A stretch of 11,497 bases of DNA from Actinomycetota bacterium (GTDB taxonomy: Bacteria; Actinomycetota; Actinomycetes; JACCUZ01), in the NCBI GenBank assembly GCA_030841245.1, contig JAVEDG010000108.1, positions 1 to 11,497 on the forward strand, written 5' to 3'. This document shows positions 1 to 5,935 of the stretch, piece after piece. The number at the start of each line of letters is the position of its first letter. Positions within the stretch are counted from its first letter, which is position 1. The notes under the pieces are model-generated. The model was not told the origin of the DNA and ran no database searches. It saw nothing but the letters and a program-made list of their open reading frames with translations. Made by a program: the position numbers and the translations under genes.

Positions 1-14
1 GCCGCGCCGCGACG

Positions 15-740
15 TCATCGCCACCTCAGGCGCGGACCAGGACGATGGCCAAGACGTTCCTGCCGGAGGTGCTCGACCTCCTCGTCGGGCAGGTCCTCGA
101 GATCGAGCCCTGTTGCCAGTTGGAGCAGGTGGTCGGCGAGCCCGGGGTTGCGCGCGAGGACGGGCCCGTGCAGGTAGGTGCCGACGACCTTGCCCTGGAC
201 GGCACCCTCGTCCTTGCCGCCCGGGTGGTTGGCCGGCCCGCTCACCACCGTCGCGAGGGGGTGCGCCGCCGGACCCAGGCGGGTCTCGCCCGCGTGGTTC
301 GCGAAACCGGTCAGCCGCGGCAGCTCGAGGTCGACCGGGTCGGCGAGGACCTCTCCGATGGCCCGACGCCGGCCGGCGACGGTCGTCAGGTCGAGCACCC
401 CCGCACCGGCGACCGTCTGTCCGCTCGTCGTGCTGTACGTGTGGCCGAGCAGCTGCAGACCGGCGCAGACGGCGAGGACAACGGCACCGGCGTCGAGCGC
501 GGCAGGCAGTGAGGCGGCCAGCTCAGCGGCGGCGACCGACTGCGGCTCGTCCTCGCCGCCACCGATGACGATCAGGTCGCACGTCGTCGGTACCGGGCTG
601 CCGACGTGGACCGTCACGACCTCCGCGGCGACGTCGCGCCAACGCAGTCGCGCCGCGAGCACGTCGACGTTTCCCCCGTCCCCGTAGGTCCCCAACGCCT
701 CCGGGTAGAGGTGCGCGATGCGGACCCGGGACGGCTTCAC
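15..740 (-). CDS. gatD: Lipid II isoglutaminyl synthase, glutamine amidotransferase subunit GatD
   Basis: Class I-type glutaminase of 241 residues that supplies ammonia to MurT, so that the D-Glu of lipid II stem peptides becomes D-isoglutamine. It acts at the inner face of the membrane. Visible features are the N-terminal strand with the YGDGGN segment (residues 19-24), a GGGEDEPQ motif (60-67), the nucleophile elbow around Cys92 (VLAVCAGLQLLG) and the partner His191 in GTYLHGP. These correspond to the Cys/His pair of Staphylococcus aureus GatD. The GTG start at 740 overlaps the murT stop as GTGA, so translation is coupled, and no separate Shine-Dalgarno sequence is seen. Length and motifs match the family. 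The only doubt is the exact start. Confidence 0.93.
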   Translation of the reverse strand: MKPSRVRIAHLYPEALGTYGDGGNVDVLAARLRWRDVAAEVVTVHVGSPVPTTCDLIVIGGGEDEPQSVAAAELAASLPAALDAGAVVLAVCAGLQLLGHTYSTTSGQTVAGAGVLDLTTVAGRRRAIGEVLADPVDLELPRLTGFANHAGETRLGPAAHPLATVVSGPANHPGGKDEGAVQGKVVGTYLHGPVLARNPGLADHLLQLATGLDLEDLPDEEVEHLRQERLGHRPGPRLRWR

Positions 741-1993
741 ATCTGCACGCCGGCGCGCAGGCTCTCGCGCGCCATGCTGAACGCGCTGTAGTTGGCGATG
801 ACGTCGCAGCTGCCCGTGGGCAGCAGGTGCAGGGCCTGCTTGACACTGCTCGCGGTCAGGTGCTCGACCCCCGCGTAGTGCAGCCGGACCGACAGGTCCG
901 ACCCGCGTCGTCCCGTGGCCACGACAGGGCGACGCCGCAGCCGCTCGAACGGCGCGTCCCAGAGCCAGGAGGGGTCGCGGCCGTCCGGGGCCTCGGCGTT
1001 GATGGCCAGCACCACCGGGCCCGGTTCGGGCGCGACGATGTCGAGCACCGCCTCGACCCCGGCAGGGTTCTTCGCCAGCAGGAGCCGGACGTCGCGTCCG
1101 TCGACGCGGATGCGCGAGAAGCGACCGGCGACATCGGACACCCTCGCGAGCCGCGGAGCAGCCAGCGCCGGTTCCACTCCCAGCTCGCGGGCGGCGGCCA
1201 GCGCCATCGCGGCGTTGGCGCGACTGGCCCGGCCGGGCAGGCTGAGGTCGAGGTCGACGTGCTCCGCGTCCTCCACCCACAGCGTGCCCTCGTCGAGGCG
1301 CAGCTCGAGTGGCGGCCGGCTCAGTCCGCAGTGCGCGCAGCTCCAGCCGTCATCGCGGAAGTCGATGAGCCCGCCGCAGCGCTGGCACAGCTGCGCATCC
1401 TTGCGCCAGGTGAGGCCCGCACCGACCCAGCTGACCGGCACCGGCGTCGCGGTTGCGGCCGCCACGAGCAGCGGGTCGTCGGCGTTGACGACGAGGCGCT
1501 CGACGTTCGACGACCGCAGCGCCGCCGACCACAGCCGCAGGTGGTGGGAGACCTCGCCCACCCGGTCGAGCTGGTCGCGCGCGAGGTTGAGCAGCACGAC
1601 GAGCGCGGGGCTGGTCCGCGCGATCACCTCGGGGAGTGCGAGCTCGTCGACCTCCAGGACGACACGTCGATGACTGGAGGTGAGCAGTGCGCTCGCCACG
1701 CCGGCGGCAAGGTTCGCCCCGTCCCCGTTGGTCGTGACAGGTCCCTGCACCCGCCACGCCTCGGCGAGCAGCCGCGCTGTCGTGCTCTTGCCGTTGGTTC
1801 CCGAGACCAGCACGACGTCGCGATCACGGGAGAGCCGCGCGAGGGAGCCCGGTGAGAGCAGCAGCAGCACCCGGCCGGTGATCGACGACCCGCTACCGCG
1901 CCGGGTCAACCTGGACAGCCGGCCCGCGACGAGCGCCAGCCGGCTCGCGACCCAGTGGCGAGCGGCAGCGGCGACTCGCGGGCGACGTGACAC
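737..1993 (-). CDS. murT: Lipid II isoglutaminyl synthase, Mur-ligase-like subunit MurT
   Basis: ATP-dependent Mur-ligase-family partner of GatD, 418 residues. It activates the D-Glu carboxylate of lipid II for amidation. The P-loop SGTNGKSTT lies at residues 64-72. An inserted Cys4 zinc ribbon, typical of MurT and absent from MurC-F, has Cys203, Cys206, Cys219 and Cys222. The C-terminal domain carries a DGRDPSWLWD segment (337-346), probably the region of the Asp proposed to complete the GatD catalytic pair, and ends in a NYSAFSMARE motif (401-410). The open frame extends further upstream but would run through the selC tRNA, so I chose GTG at 1993. It is the first start matching the usual N-terminus and lies 5 nt after a TAACAT box, suggesting a leaderless message. 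Confidence 0.93.
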   Translation of the reverse strand: MSRRPRVAAAARHWVASRLALVAGRLSRLTRRGSGSSITGRVLLLLSPGSLARLSRDRDVVLVSGTNGKSTTARLLAEAWRVQGPVTTNGDGANLAAGVASALLTSSHRRVVLEVDELALPEVIARTSPALVVLLNLARDQLDRVGEVSHHLRLWSAALRSSNVERLVVNADDPLLVAAATATPVPVSWVGAGLTWRKDAQLCQRCGGLIDFRDDGWSCAHCGLSRPPLELRLDEGTLWVEDAEHVDLDLSLPGRASRANAAMALAAARELGVEPALAAPRLARVSDVAGRFSRIRVDGRDVRLLLAKNPAGVEAVLDIVAPEPGPVVLAINAEAPDGRDPSWLWDAPFERLRRRPVVATGRRGSDLSVRLHYAGVEHLTASSVKQALHLLPTGSCDVIANYSAFSMARESLRAGVQM

Positions 1994-1998
1994 GCGCA

Positions 1999-2004
1999 AT
2001 GTTA
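1999..2004 (-). promoter_or_regulatory. Putative -10 box of murT-gatD
   Basis: TAACAT on the minus strand fits the actinobacterial TANNNT -10 consensus and ends 5 nt before the murT GTG. No Shine-Dalgarno sequence is present between them, and I see no convincing -35. If it is used, the transcript would begin at or beside the start codon. The box is short and the call is an inference from spacing. Confidence 0.4.
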
Positions 2005-2095
2005 GGCGTGCTCTGCTGTGCGATTCCTGAGAGCGCAAGGGCAGGTCGGCACCGCGGACGGCTGCCCGGGACGCGAGCAGGTGAGGAACGGTCGG

Positions 2096-2188
2096 CGGAG
2101 GCGGAGGGGAATCGAACCCCCCTGGCCGAGGTCCTCGACCACAACGGTGTTGAAGACCGCGGGGGTCACCAGACACCCATACGCCTCC
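2096..2188 (-). tRNA. selC: tRNA-Sec (anticodon UCA)
   Basis: A 93-nt selenocysteine tRNA that reads UGA when delivered by SelB. On the minus strand the acceptor GGAGGCG pairs with CGCCTCC, followed by discriminator G. The anticodon arm is GCGGT-CTTCAAC-ACCGT, with TCA at the anticodon positions. A long variable arm (TGGTCGAG, loop GAC, CTCGGCCA) forms 8 pairs, and the T loop is TTCGATT. Acceptor plus T stem add up to 13 stacked pairs, as expected for tRNA-Sec. The D arm has a long 6-7 bp stem with a 4-nt TGGT loop, also diagnostic, with one T/C mismatch. CCA is not fully encoded, since the discriminator is followed by CCG. It lies upstream of murT and divergent from selD. Confidence 0.97.
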
Positions 2189-2194
2189 GCGGGA

Positions 2195-2200
2195 AGTCTA
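2195..2200 (-). promoter_or_regulatory. Putative -10 box of selC
   Basis: TAGACT on the minus strand fits TANNNT. Six bases (TCCCGC) separate it from the first G of the mature tRNA, so initiation would fall at, or within a base or two of, the tRNA 5' end. No good -35 hexamer is seen at 17-18 bp. The inference rests on spacing only. Confidence 0.4.
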
Positions 2201-2213
2201 GGTCGGCGCGGTT

Positions 2214-2229
2214 CGTGGCCATGACCACG
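2214..2229. promoter_or_regulatory. Imperfect palindrome between selC and selD, candidate operator
   Basis: CGTGGCCATGACCACG is a 16-bp inverted repeat in which seven of eight base pairs are symmetric; the single mismatch is at 2219/2224. It lies in the divergent control region, about where the selC -35 would be and just upstream of the proposed selD -35. A second, overlapping inverted repeat, GACCA (2223-2227) and TGGTC (2234-2238), is also present. Its symmetry and position suggest a regulator binding site, but no regulator is encoded nearby and it could be chance in such GC-rich DNA. Confidence 0.3.
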
Positions 2230-2240
2230 CCGATGGTCCG

Positions 2241-2277
2241 TTCGGGTGCCGACGACTGTCGGGCTACGGTCGGGGAG
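2241..2277 (+). promoter_or_regulatory. Putative leaderless promoter of selD
   Basis: TTCGGG at 2241-2246 (possible -35), an 18-nt spacer, then TACGGT at 2265-2270 (TANNNT -10), with the selD GTG 6 nt later at 2277. The transcript would start on the start codon itself. The GGGGAG directly before GTG is too close to serve as a Shine-Dalgarno sequence, which supports leaderless translation. This is an inference from consensus and spacing. Confidence 0.45.
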
Positions 2278-3281
2278 TGACGGCGGCGGCGCAGCAGGTC
2301 AGGCTCACGGCGTACGGGCGAGGTGGTGGCTGCGCCTGCAAGATCCCACCGGGCCATCTGGAGTCGGTGCTGGCGGGGCTGCTCGACGAGACGCCCGACG
2401 GTGCGCCGGAACTGCTGGTCGGGCTCGACAGCGGCGACGACGCGGCCGCGGTGAGGTTGGACGGTTCGCGCGCGGTCGTCGCCACCGTGGACTTCTTCAC
2501 GCCTGTCGTCGACGACGCTTTCGACTGGGGCCGGGTCGCCGCGGCCAACGCGCTCTCGGACGTCTACGCGATGGGCGGGACGCCGTTGGTCGCGGTCAAC
2601 CTGCTGGCCTGGCCGGTTGACCTGCTGCCGCTGGAGCTGGCTCGCGAGGTGCTGCGAGGTGGGGCCGAGGTCGCGCGGGCGGCGTCGTGTCACGTCGCGG
2701 GTGGGCACAGCATCGACGACGCCGAGCCGAAGTACGGCATGGCAGTCACCGGAGTCGCCGACGCGGACCGGCTGCTGCGCAACGACGCCGGGGTCGCCGG
2801 GATGCCGCTGACCCTGACCAAGCCGCTCGGCACCGGCGTACTCAACAGCCGGCACAAGGCGACGGGCCAGGTCTTCCCGCAGGCGGTCGAGACGATGGTC
2901 GCGCTCAACCGTGACGCGTCACGGGCGGCGGTAGATGCGGGCGTGCGGGCTGCGACGGACGTGACGGGCTTCGGGTTGCTGGGCCACCTGTTCAAGCTGG
3001 CGCGGGCCAGCGGGGTGACTGCGGTGGTCGATGCTGCTGCTGTTCCCTATCTCGAGGGTGCGCGGGAGGCGTTGCGGGACGGGTTCGTCAGCGGGGGCAC
3101 GCGGCGCAACCTGGACTGGGTGCGCCCGCACCTGGACGCCTCCGGTGTGGACGACGACGAGCTGCTGTTGCTCGCCGACGCCCAGACGTCGGGCGGTCTT
3201 CTCGTCGTGGGCGAGGTCCCCGGCTACCCGGTGATCGGCGAGCTGGTGCCGCAGGCCGAGCACACCCTGATGGTCCGTTGA
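2277..3281 (+). CDS. selD: Selenide, water dikinase (selenophosphate synthetase) SelD
   Basis: Makes monoselenophosphate, the selenium donor for Sec-tRNA(Sec), from selenide and ATP. The protein has 334 residues in the PurM/AIRS fold. The N-terminal glycine-rich segment GGGCACKIPP holds Cys19, Cys21 and Lys22, aligned with Cys17, Cys19 and Lys20 of E. coli SelD, so the active-site residue here is Cys (TGC), not Sec. DSGDDAA (51-57), VDFFTPVVDD (71-80) and ANALSDVYAMGG (90-101) are the ATP/Mg-binding motifs. AGGHSIDD (141-148), TDVTGFGLLGH (227-237) and TSGGLL (304-309) are further family signatures. It is divergent from selC. The GTG at 2277 is the only sensible start in frame and is probably leaderless. 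No selA or selB follows, as the next gene is convergent. Confidence 0.96.
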   Translation: MTAAAQQVRLTAYGRGGGCACKIPPGHLESVLAGLLDETPDGAPELLVGLDSGDDAAAVRLDGSRAVVATVDFFTPVVDDAFDWGRVAAANALSDVYAMGGTPLVAVNLLAWPVDLLPLELAREVLRGGAEVARAASCHVAGGHSIDDAEPKYGMAVTGVADADRLLRNDAGVAGMPLTLTKPLGTGVLNSRHKATGQVFPQAVETMVALNRDASRAAVDAGVRAATDVTGFGLLGHLFKLARASGVTAVVDAAAVPYLEGAREALRDGFVSGGTRRNLDWVRPHLDASGVDDDELLLLADAQTSGGLLVVGEVPGYPVIGELVPQAEHTLMVR

Positions 3282-3301
3282 CCTTGCGCGGACACCGGTT
3301 G

Positions 3302-3395
3302 GTGGCCGGGTGCTGCATGATCAACGGCAGGGGGAGTGGCCAGGTGCTGCATGATCAACGGCGAGGGGAGTGGCCGGGTCCTGCATGATCAACTG
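3302..3395. repeat. Three tandem 34-bp repeats between convergent selD and the YbhB-like gene
   Basis: Units begin at 3302, 3336 and 3370, each opening with GTGGCC and containing the core CTGCATGATCAAC. The period is exactly 34 bp, and the third copy is cut short after about 26 bp. Differences between units are a few substitutions, for example GTGCTGC versus GTCCTGC. The core contains the palindrome TGATCA. No strong hairpin followed by a T-tract is seen, so I do not call it a terminator. The region between the convergent stops (3282-3413) holds nothing else recognisable. Confidence 0.85.
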
Positions 3396-3413
3396 CTAAG
3401 AGATTGGGAGAGG

Positions 3414-3968
3414 TCACGGGGAGGCTGCGACGGTGCCGGTCAGGGTGCCGCGCGCGAGGGCGCCCTCGCCGATGGCGGCGAACACCTGGTCGGTGGTGCC
3501 GACAGTGATGTGGTCGTCCACGGCGTACACGGTGAATCGGTAGTGGTGCGTGCCGGTGGGCGGGCACGGCGGGGCCCACGCCCGGTGACCGGCACTGTTG
3601 GGCGCGACCCGCGCGCCCGGCGGCACGGCCCCGTCCTCGAGCCGACCGTCGGCTGCCGGCAGGTCATAGACGACCCAGTGCACGTATGGCCCGTGAGGGG
3701 CGTCGGGGTCGCTCACCACGACGGCGACCGAACGCGTCCTCCCGGGCAGGCCGGTCCACGCCAGCGTGGGTGTCCCGGCGCCCCGGCAGGTGAACCGGGC
3801 GGGGAGCGGCTGCCCGGACCCGAAGTCCGGGCTGGTCACCGTGATCGAGCGGGCGACGTCGGGCGACGGCACGGTCGGGCCCTGGCCGGACGCGCACGCG
3901 GTCAGGGCGAGTACGCCGGTCGACAGTGGGACGCCGAGCACGGCCACCGCCGTCCGTCGAGTCCGCAC
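3414..3968 (-). CDS. YbhB/YbcL-family (PEBP-like) lipoprotein
   Basis: A 184-residue protein of the phosphatidylethanolamine-binding / Raf-kinase-inhibitor-like family. The N-terminus is a lipoprotein signal: RTRR, a hydrophobic stretch (residues 7-22), then the lipobox LTAC with Cys25 as the lipidation site. It should therefore be anchored on the outer face of the membrane. The PEBP signatures DPDAPHGPYVHWVVYDLP (87-104) and GHRAW followed by PPTGTHHYRFTVYAV (127-149) form the anion-binding pocket of the family. Its physiological ligand is unknown. It is codirectional with nrfD after a 93-bp gap and might be read from the fdh operon, but nothing links it to formate metabolism. The GTG start at 3968 is preceded only by a weak, distant AAGG. 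Confidence 0.9.
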   Translation of the reverse strand: MRTRRTAVAVLGVPLSTGVLALTACASGQGPTVPSPDVARSITVTSPDFGSGQPLPARFTCRGAGTPTLAWTGLPGRTRSVAVVVSDPDAPHGPYVHWVVYDLPAADGRLEDGAVPPGARVAPNSAGHRAWAPPCPPTGTHHYRFTVYAVDDHITVGTTDQVFAAIGEGALARGTLTGTVAASP

Positions 3969-4005
3969 CGGGTGATCGTGCCTTGTGGCACCGACGATCC
4001 GGGAA

Positions 4006-4071
4006 GCGGGCTGGCGTCAACCGGTGCCGTCGGGCTTATCGCTCGGCTATGCGGGCTGGTGTCAACCGGCG
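4006..4071. repeat. Imperfect direct repeat with 45-bp period overlapping the nrfD stop
   Basis: Copies starting at 4006 and 4051 share 19 of their first 21 bases (GCGGGCTGG, C or T, GTCAACCGG and so on), and similarity continues loosely for another 20 or so. The second copy contains the nrfD stop codon (4062-4064) and the end of its coding sequence, while the first is intergenic. The pattern suggests a small tandem duplication of the gene end. Confidence 0.6.
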
Positions 4072-5024
4072 GTGCCTAGGGGCCTGCCACTCGGCGTCCC
4101 CTCGCGCGCGCCGCGCTCGGCCATCCGGGCGCGTTGGGGCGCCACGGTGTAGCGCGGGTCCTCGGCCGAGGCAACCCCGGCCTCGAAGATGCCCAGCCGG
4201 GTCAGGAACGACGCGGCGAGCAGAGTCAGCCCGCCGACGGCGGAGAGCGTCCGCGAGCGCCGGCCGACCAGCACCGTCGCGACCCCGCCTGCGGTGAGGA
4301 GCTTGCCGGCCTGCAGCAGGGAGCGGGCCCGGCCGGGCTCGCGGTAGGGCTCGCCGACGAGACCGAGCCGGCGCTCGACCCGGCGCGACGCGGCGAGCTC
4401 GATCGCGGCGCCGAGAGCCGCCGTGTGCCGCACCGGGCCGCACTCGGCGGCGGCCGTGGTCACCAGGGCCGCTCCCGCGCCGGATGCGAGCGCGCTGCCG
4501 GCGAAGATGAACGGCAGCTCCGGGTAGGCCTCGTGCCAGGCGGGGACGGCGGTGTCGGCGAAGAGTACGGCGGTGTAGGTCGCCAGGGCCGGTCCCAGCA
4601 CGGCCGCCCCGGCCCCGGCCAGCCGCCCGAGCCGGGGCAGCCGACCGGAGACGTCCGAGGCCACTGCTGCGGCGGACAGGGCGGAGAACGGGGCCAGGAT
4701 CCAGGACCCGACCGAGAGCGGGGAGGTCGGCTTGAGCACCCGCAGCATGTGCAGGAAGCGCTCCGGGCGGCCCAGGTCGTGGACGAGCGCACCTGTCCCG
4801 GCCAGGGCGGCGATCGCGGCGTTGCGCCGGGCGGCGCGGGCCAGCTCCGGGCGGCCGGCCAGCTCGGCACCGGCGGCGACCACGGCGGAGGCGCCCGCGG
4901 CACCGCCCAGCGTGAGGTACGCCGGGACGTCGGGCACCTTCCAGGTCGGCCGCTTCAGGATCGGTCGTCCGTAGTACGAGTCGAACTCGGCCCGGGGCAC
5001 CATCGAGCGCTCGCGCGGGCTCAC
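4062..5024 (-). CDS. nrfD: NrfD/PsrC-family membrane subunit of the formate dehydrogenase
   Basis: A 320-residue polytopic membrane protein with roughly eight hydrophobic segments (for example about 35-55, 105-125, 138-157, 172-190 and 260-280). The conserved NrfD signature DLGRPERFLHMLRVLKP (83-99) is followed by SPLSVGSW (101-108). The family anchors iron-sulfur/molybdopterin oxidoreductases and exchanges electrons with quinone without haem, replacing the cytochrome b gamma subunit of E. coli FDH-N. As the last fdh gene, its GTG at 5024 overlaps the iron-sulfur gene's stop as GTGA, and no clear Shine-Dalgarno sequence is seen, implying translational coupling. An ATG at 5003 (seven residues later) is the alternative start. 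The extreme C-terminus is encoded by a direct repeat. Confidence 0.92.
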   Translation of the reverse strand: MSPRERSMVPRAEFDSYYGRPILKRPTWKVPDVPAYLTLGGAAGASAVVAAGAELAGRPELARAARRNAAIAALAGTGALVHDLGRPERFLHMLRVLKPTSPLSVGSWILAPFSALSAAAVASDVSGRLPRLGRLAGAGAAVLGPALATYTAVLFADTAVPAWHEAYPELPFIFAGSALASGAGAALVTTAAAECGPVRHTAALGAAIELAASRRVERRLGLVGEPYREPGRARSLLQAGKLLTAGGVATVLVGRRSRTLSAVGGLTLLAASFLTRLGIFEAGVASAEDPRYTVAPQRARMAERGAREGTPSGRPLGTAG

Positions 5025-5935
5025 CGGCGCCGCCCGCGTGAGGTGAGGAACGCGGCCCCCACGGCGACCACCATGGTGCCGGCGGCTGCGGCCGCGTGGC
5101 GCCACATGGCGCCCAGGTCCCGCGTCGTCACGACCGGGTCCGGCGGCAGGCCGTAGACCTCGGGCTCGTCGAGCAGCAGGAAGAACGCGCCGTCGCCGCC
5201 GACGCCGTCGTCGGGGCTCTCGCCGTACAGCCGCGCCTCGGGCCGGCCGGCGGCGTGCAGCGCCTCGACGCGGTCAGCAGCGCGCTCGCGCAGCTCGTCG
5301 AGCTCGCCGAACTGGATCGACTGGGTGGGGCAGGCCTTGGCGCACGCCGGCTCCAGGCCCGCGCCCAGTCGGTCGTAGCACAGGGTGCACTTGAACGCCC
5401 GCCCGTCGCCCGGCCGGATGTCGATGACGCCGTAGGGGCAGGCCGGCACGCAGTAGCCACAGCCGTTGCAGATGTCGTCCTGGACCACGACGGTCCCGAA
5501 CTCGGTGCGGAACAGCGAGCCGGTCGGGCACACGTCGAGACAGGCCGCGTGTGTGCAGTGCTTGCAGACGTCCGAGGACATCAACCAGCGGATGTCTCCC
5601 GGGTTGGCGGGCTCGGCTGTCTCCGCGGGCGCGCCGTCGGCCGCGAACGGCTCTGTCGCCGGGGGACCGTGGCCGATCTGCTCGATGAAGGCCACGTGGC
5701 GCCAGGTGCTCGCGCCGAGGGACACGGTGTTGTCGTAGGACATCCCCGACAAGGACAGCCCGTCCTCCGGGACGGCGTTCCACTCCTTGCAGGCCACTTC
5801 GCAGGCCTTGCAGCCGATGCAGACCGAGGTGTCGGTGAAGAAGCCCATCCGGGGCGGGTGGTGCTCGTGGCCGGCCTCGCCGGCCACGTCGTGAAGCGGC
5901 CCGGAGAGCCGGTTGCCGGTGCTGGCCTGGCTCAC
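5021..5935 (-). CDS. fdhB: Formate dehydrogenase iron-sulfur (beta) subunit
   Basis: A 304-residue ferredoxin-like electron-transfer subunit linking the catalytic subunit to the NrfD anchor. Four cysteine groups would bind four [4Fe-4S] clusters: Cys39/42/45/49, Cys124/127/132/136, Cys156/159/162/166 (CNGCGYCVPACP) and Cys183/186/198/202. This is the same arrangement as E. coli FdnH/FdoH. A single C-terminal hydrophobic helix (about 280-297) followed by RGRRR resembles the membrane tether of FdnH, and the arginines suggest a cytoplasmic end. The GTG start at 5935 overlaps the fdhA stop (GTGA), with GAGGGAG at 5943-5949 spaced 7 nt upstream. The first 29 residues are His/Gly-rich and poorly conserved in appearance. 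Confidence 0.95.
   Translation of the reverse strand: MSQASTGNRLSGPLHDVAGEAGHEHHPPRMGFFTDTSVCIGCKACEVACKEWNAVPEDGLSLSGMSYDNTVSLGASTWRHVAFIEQIGHGPPATEPFAADGAPAETAEPANPGDIRWLMSSDVCKHCTHAACLDVCPTGSLFRTEFGTVVVQDDICNGCGYCVPACPYGVIDIRPGDGRAFKCTLCYDRLGAGLEPACAKACPTQSIQFGELDELRERAADRVEALHAAGRPEARLYGESPDDGVGGDGAFFLLLDEPEVYGLPPDPVVTTRDLGAMWRHAAAAAGTMVVAVGAAFLTSRGRRR

Noticed and set aside
827..1855. 342-codon plus-strand open frame opposite murT
   Set aside because: No motif is visible. The minus strand carries the P-loop, the zinc ribbon and the rest of MurT.
1994..2176. N-terminal extension of MurT to the ATG at 2176
   Set aside because: It would be translated through the selC tRNA and gives proline/arginine-rich sequence unlike MurT N-termini.
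3282..3320. selD terminator hairpin (CACCGGTTGGTG)
   Set aside because: Only a 4-bp stem and no T-tract. It is not distinguishable from chance in this composition.
3302..3395. 34-bp repeats as a CRISPR array
   Set aside because: The units are directly adjacent, without unique spacers, there are only three copies and no cas genes are present.
3336..4079. 247-codon plus-strand open frame starting inside the 34-bp repeats
   Set aside because: It lies opposite the lipoprotein gene and reads as low-information Gly/Arg/Ala sequence. Its start falls inside a tandem repeat.
4134..5156. 340-codon plus-strand open frame opposite nrfD
   Set aside because: Gly/Arg/Gln-rich antisense of a hydrophobic protein; shadow of nrfD.
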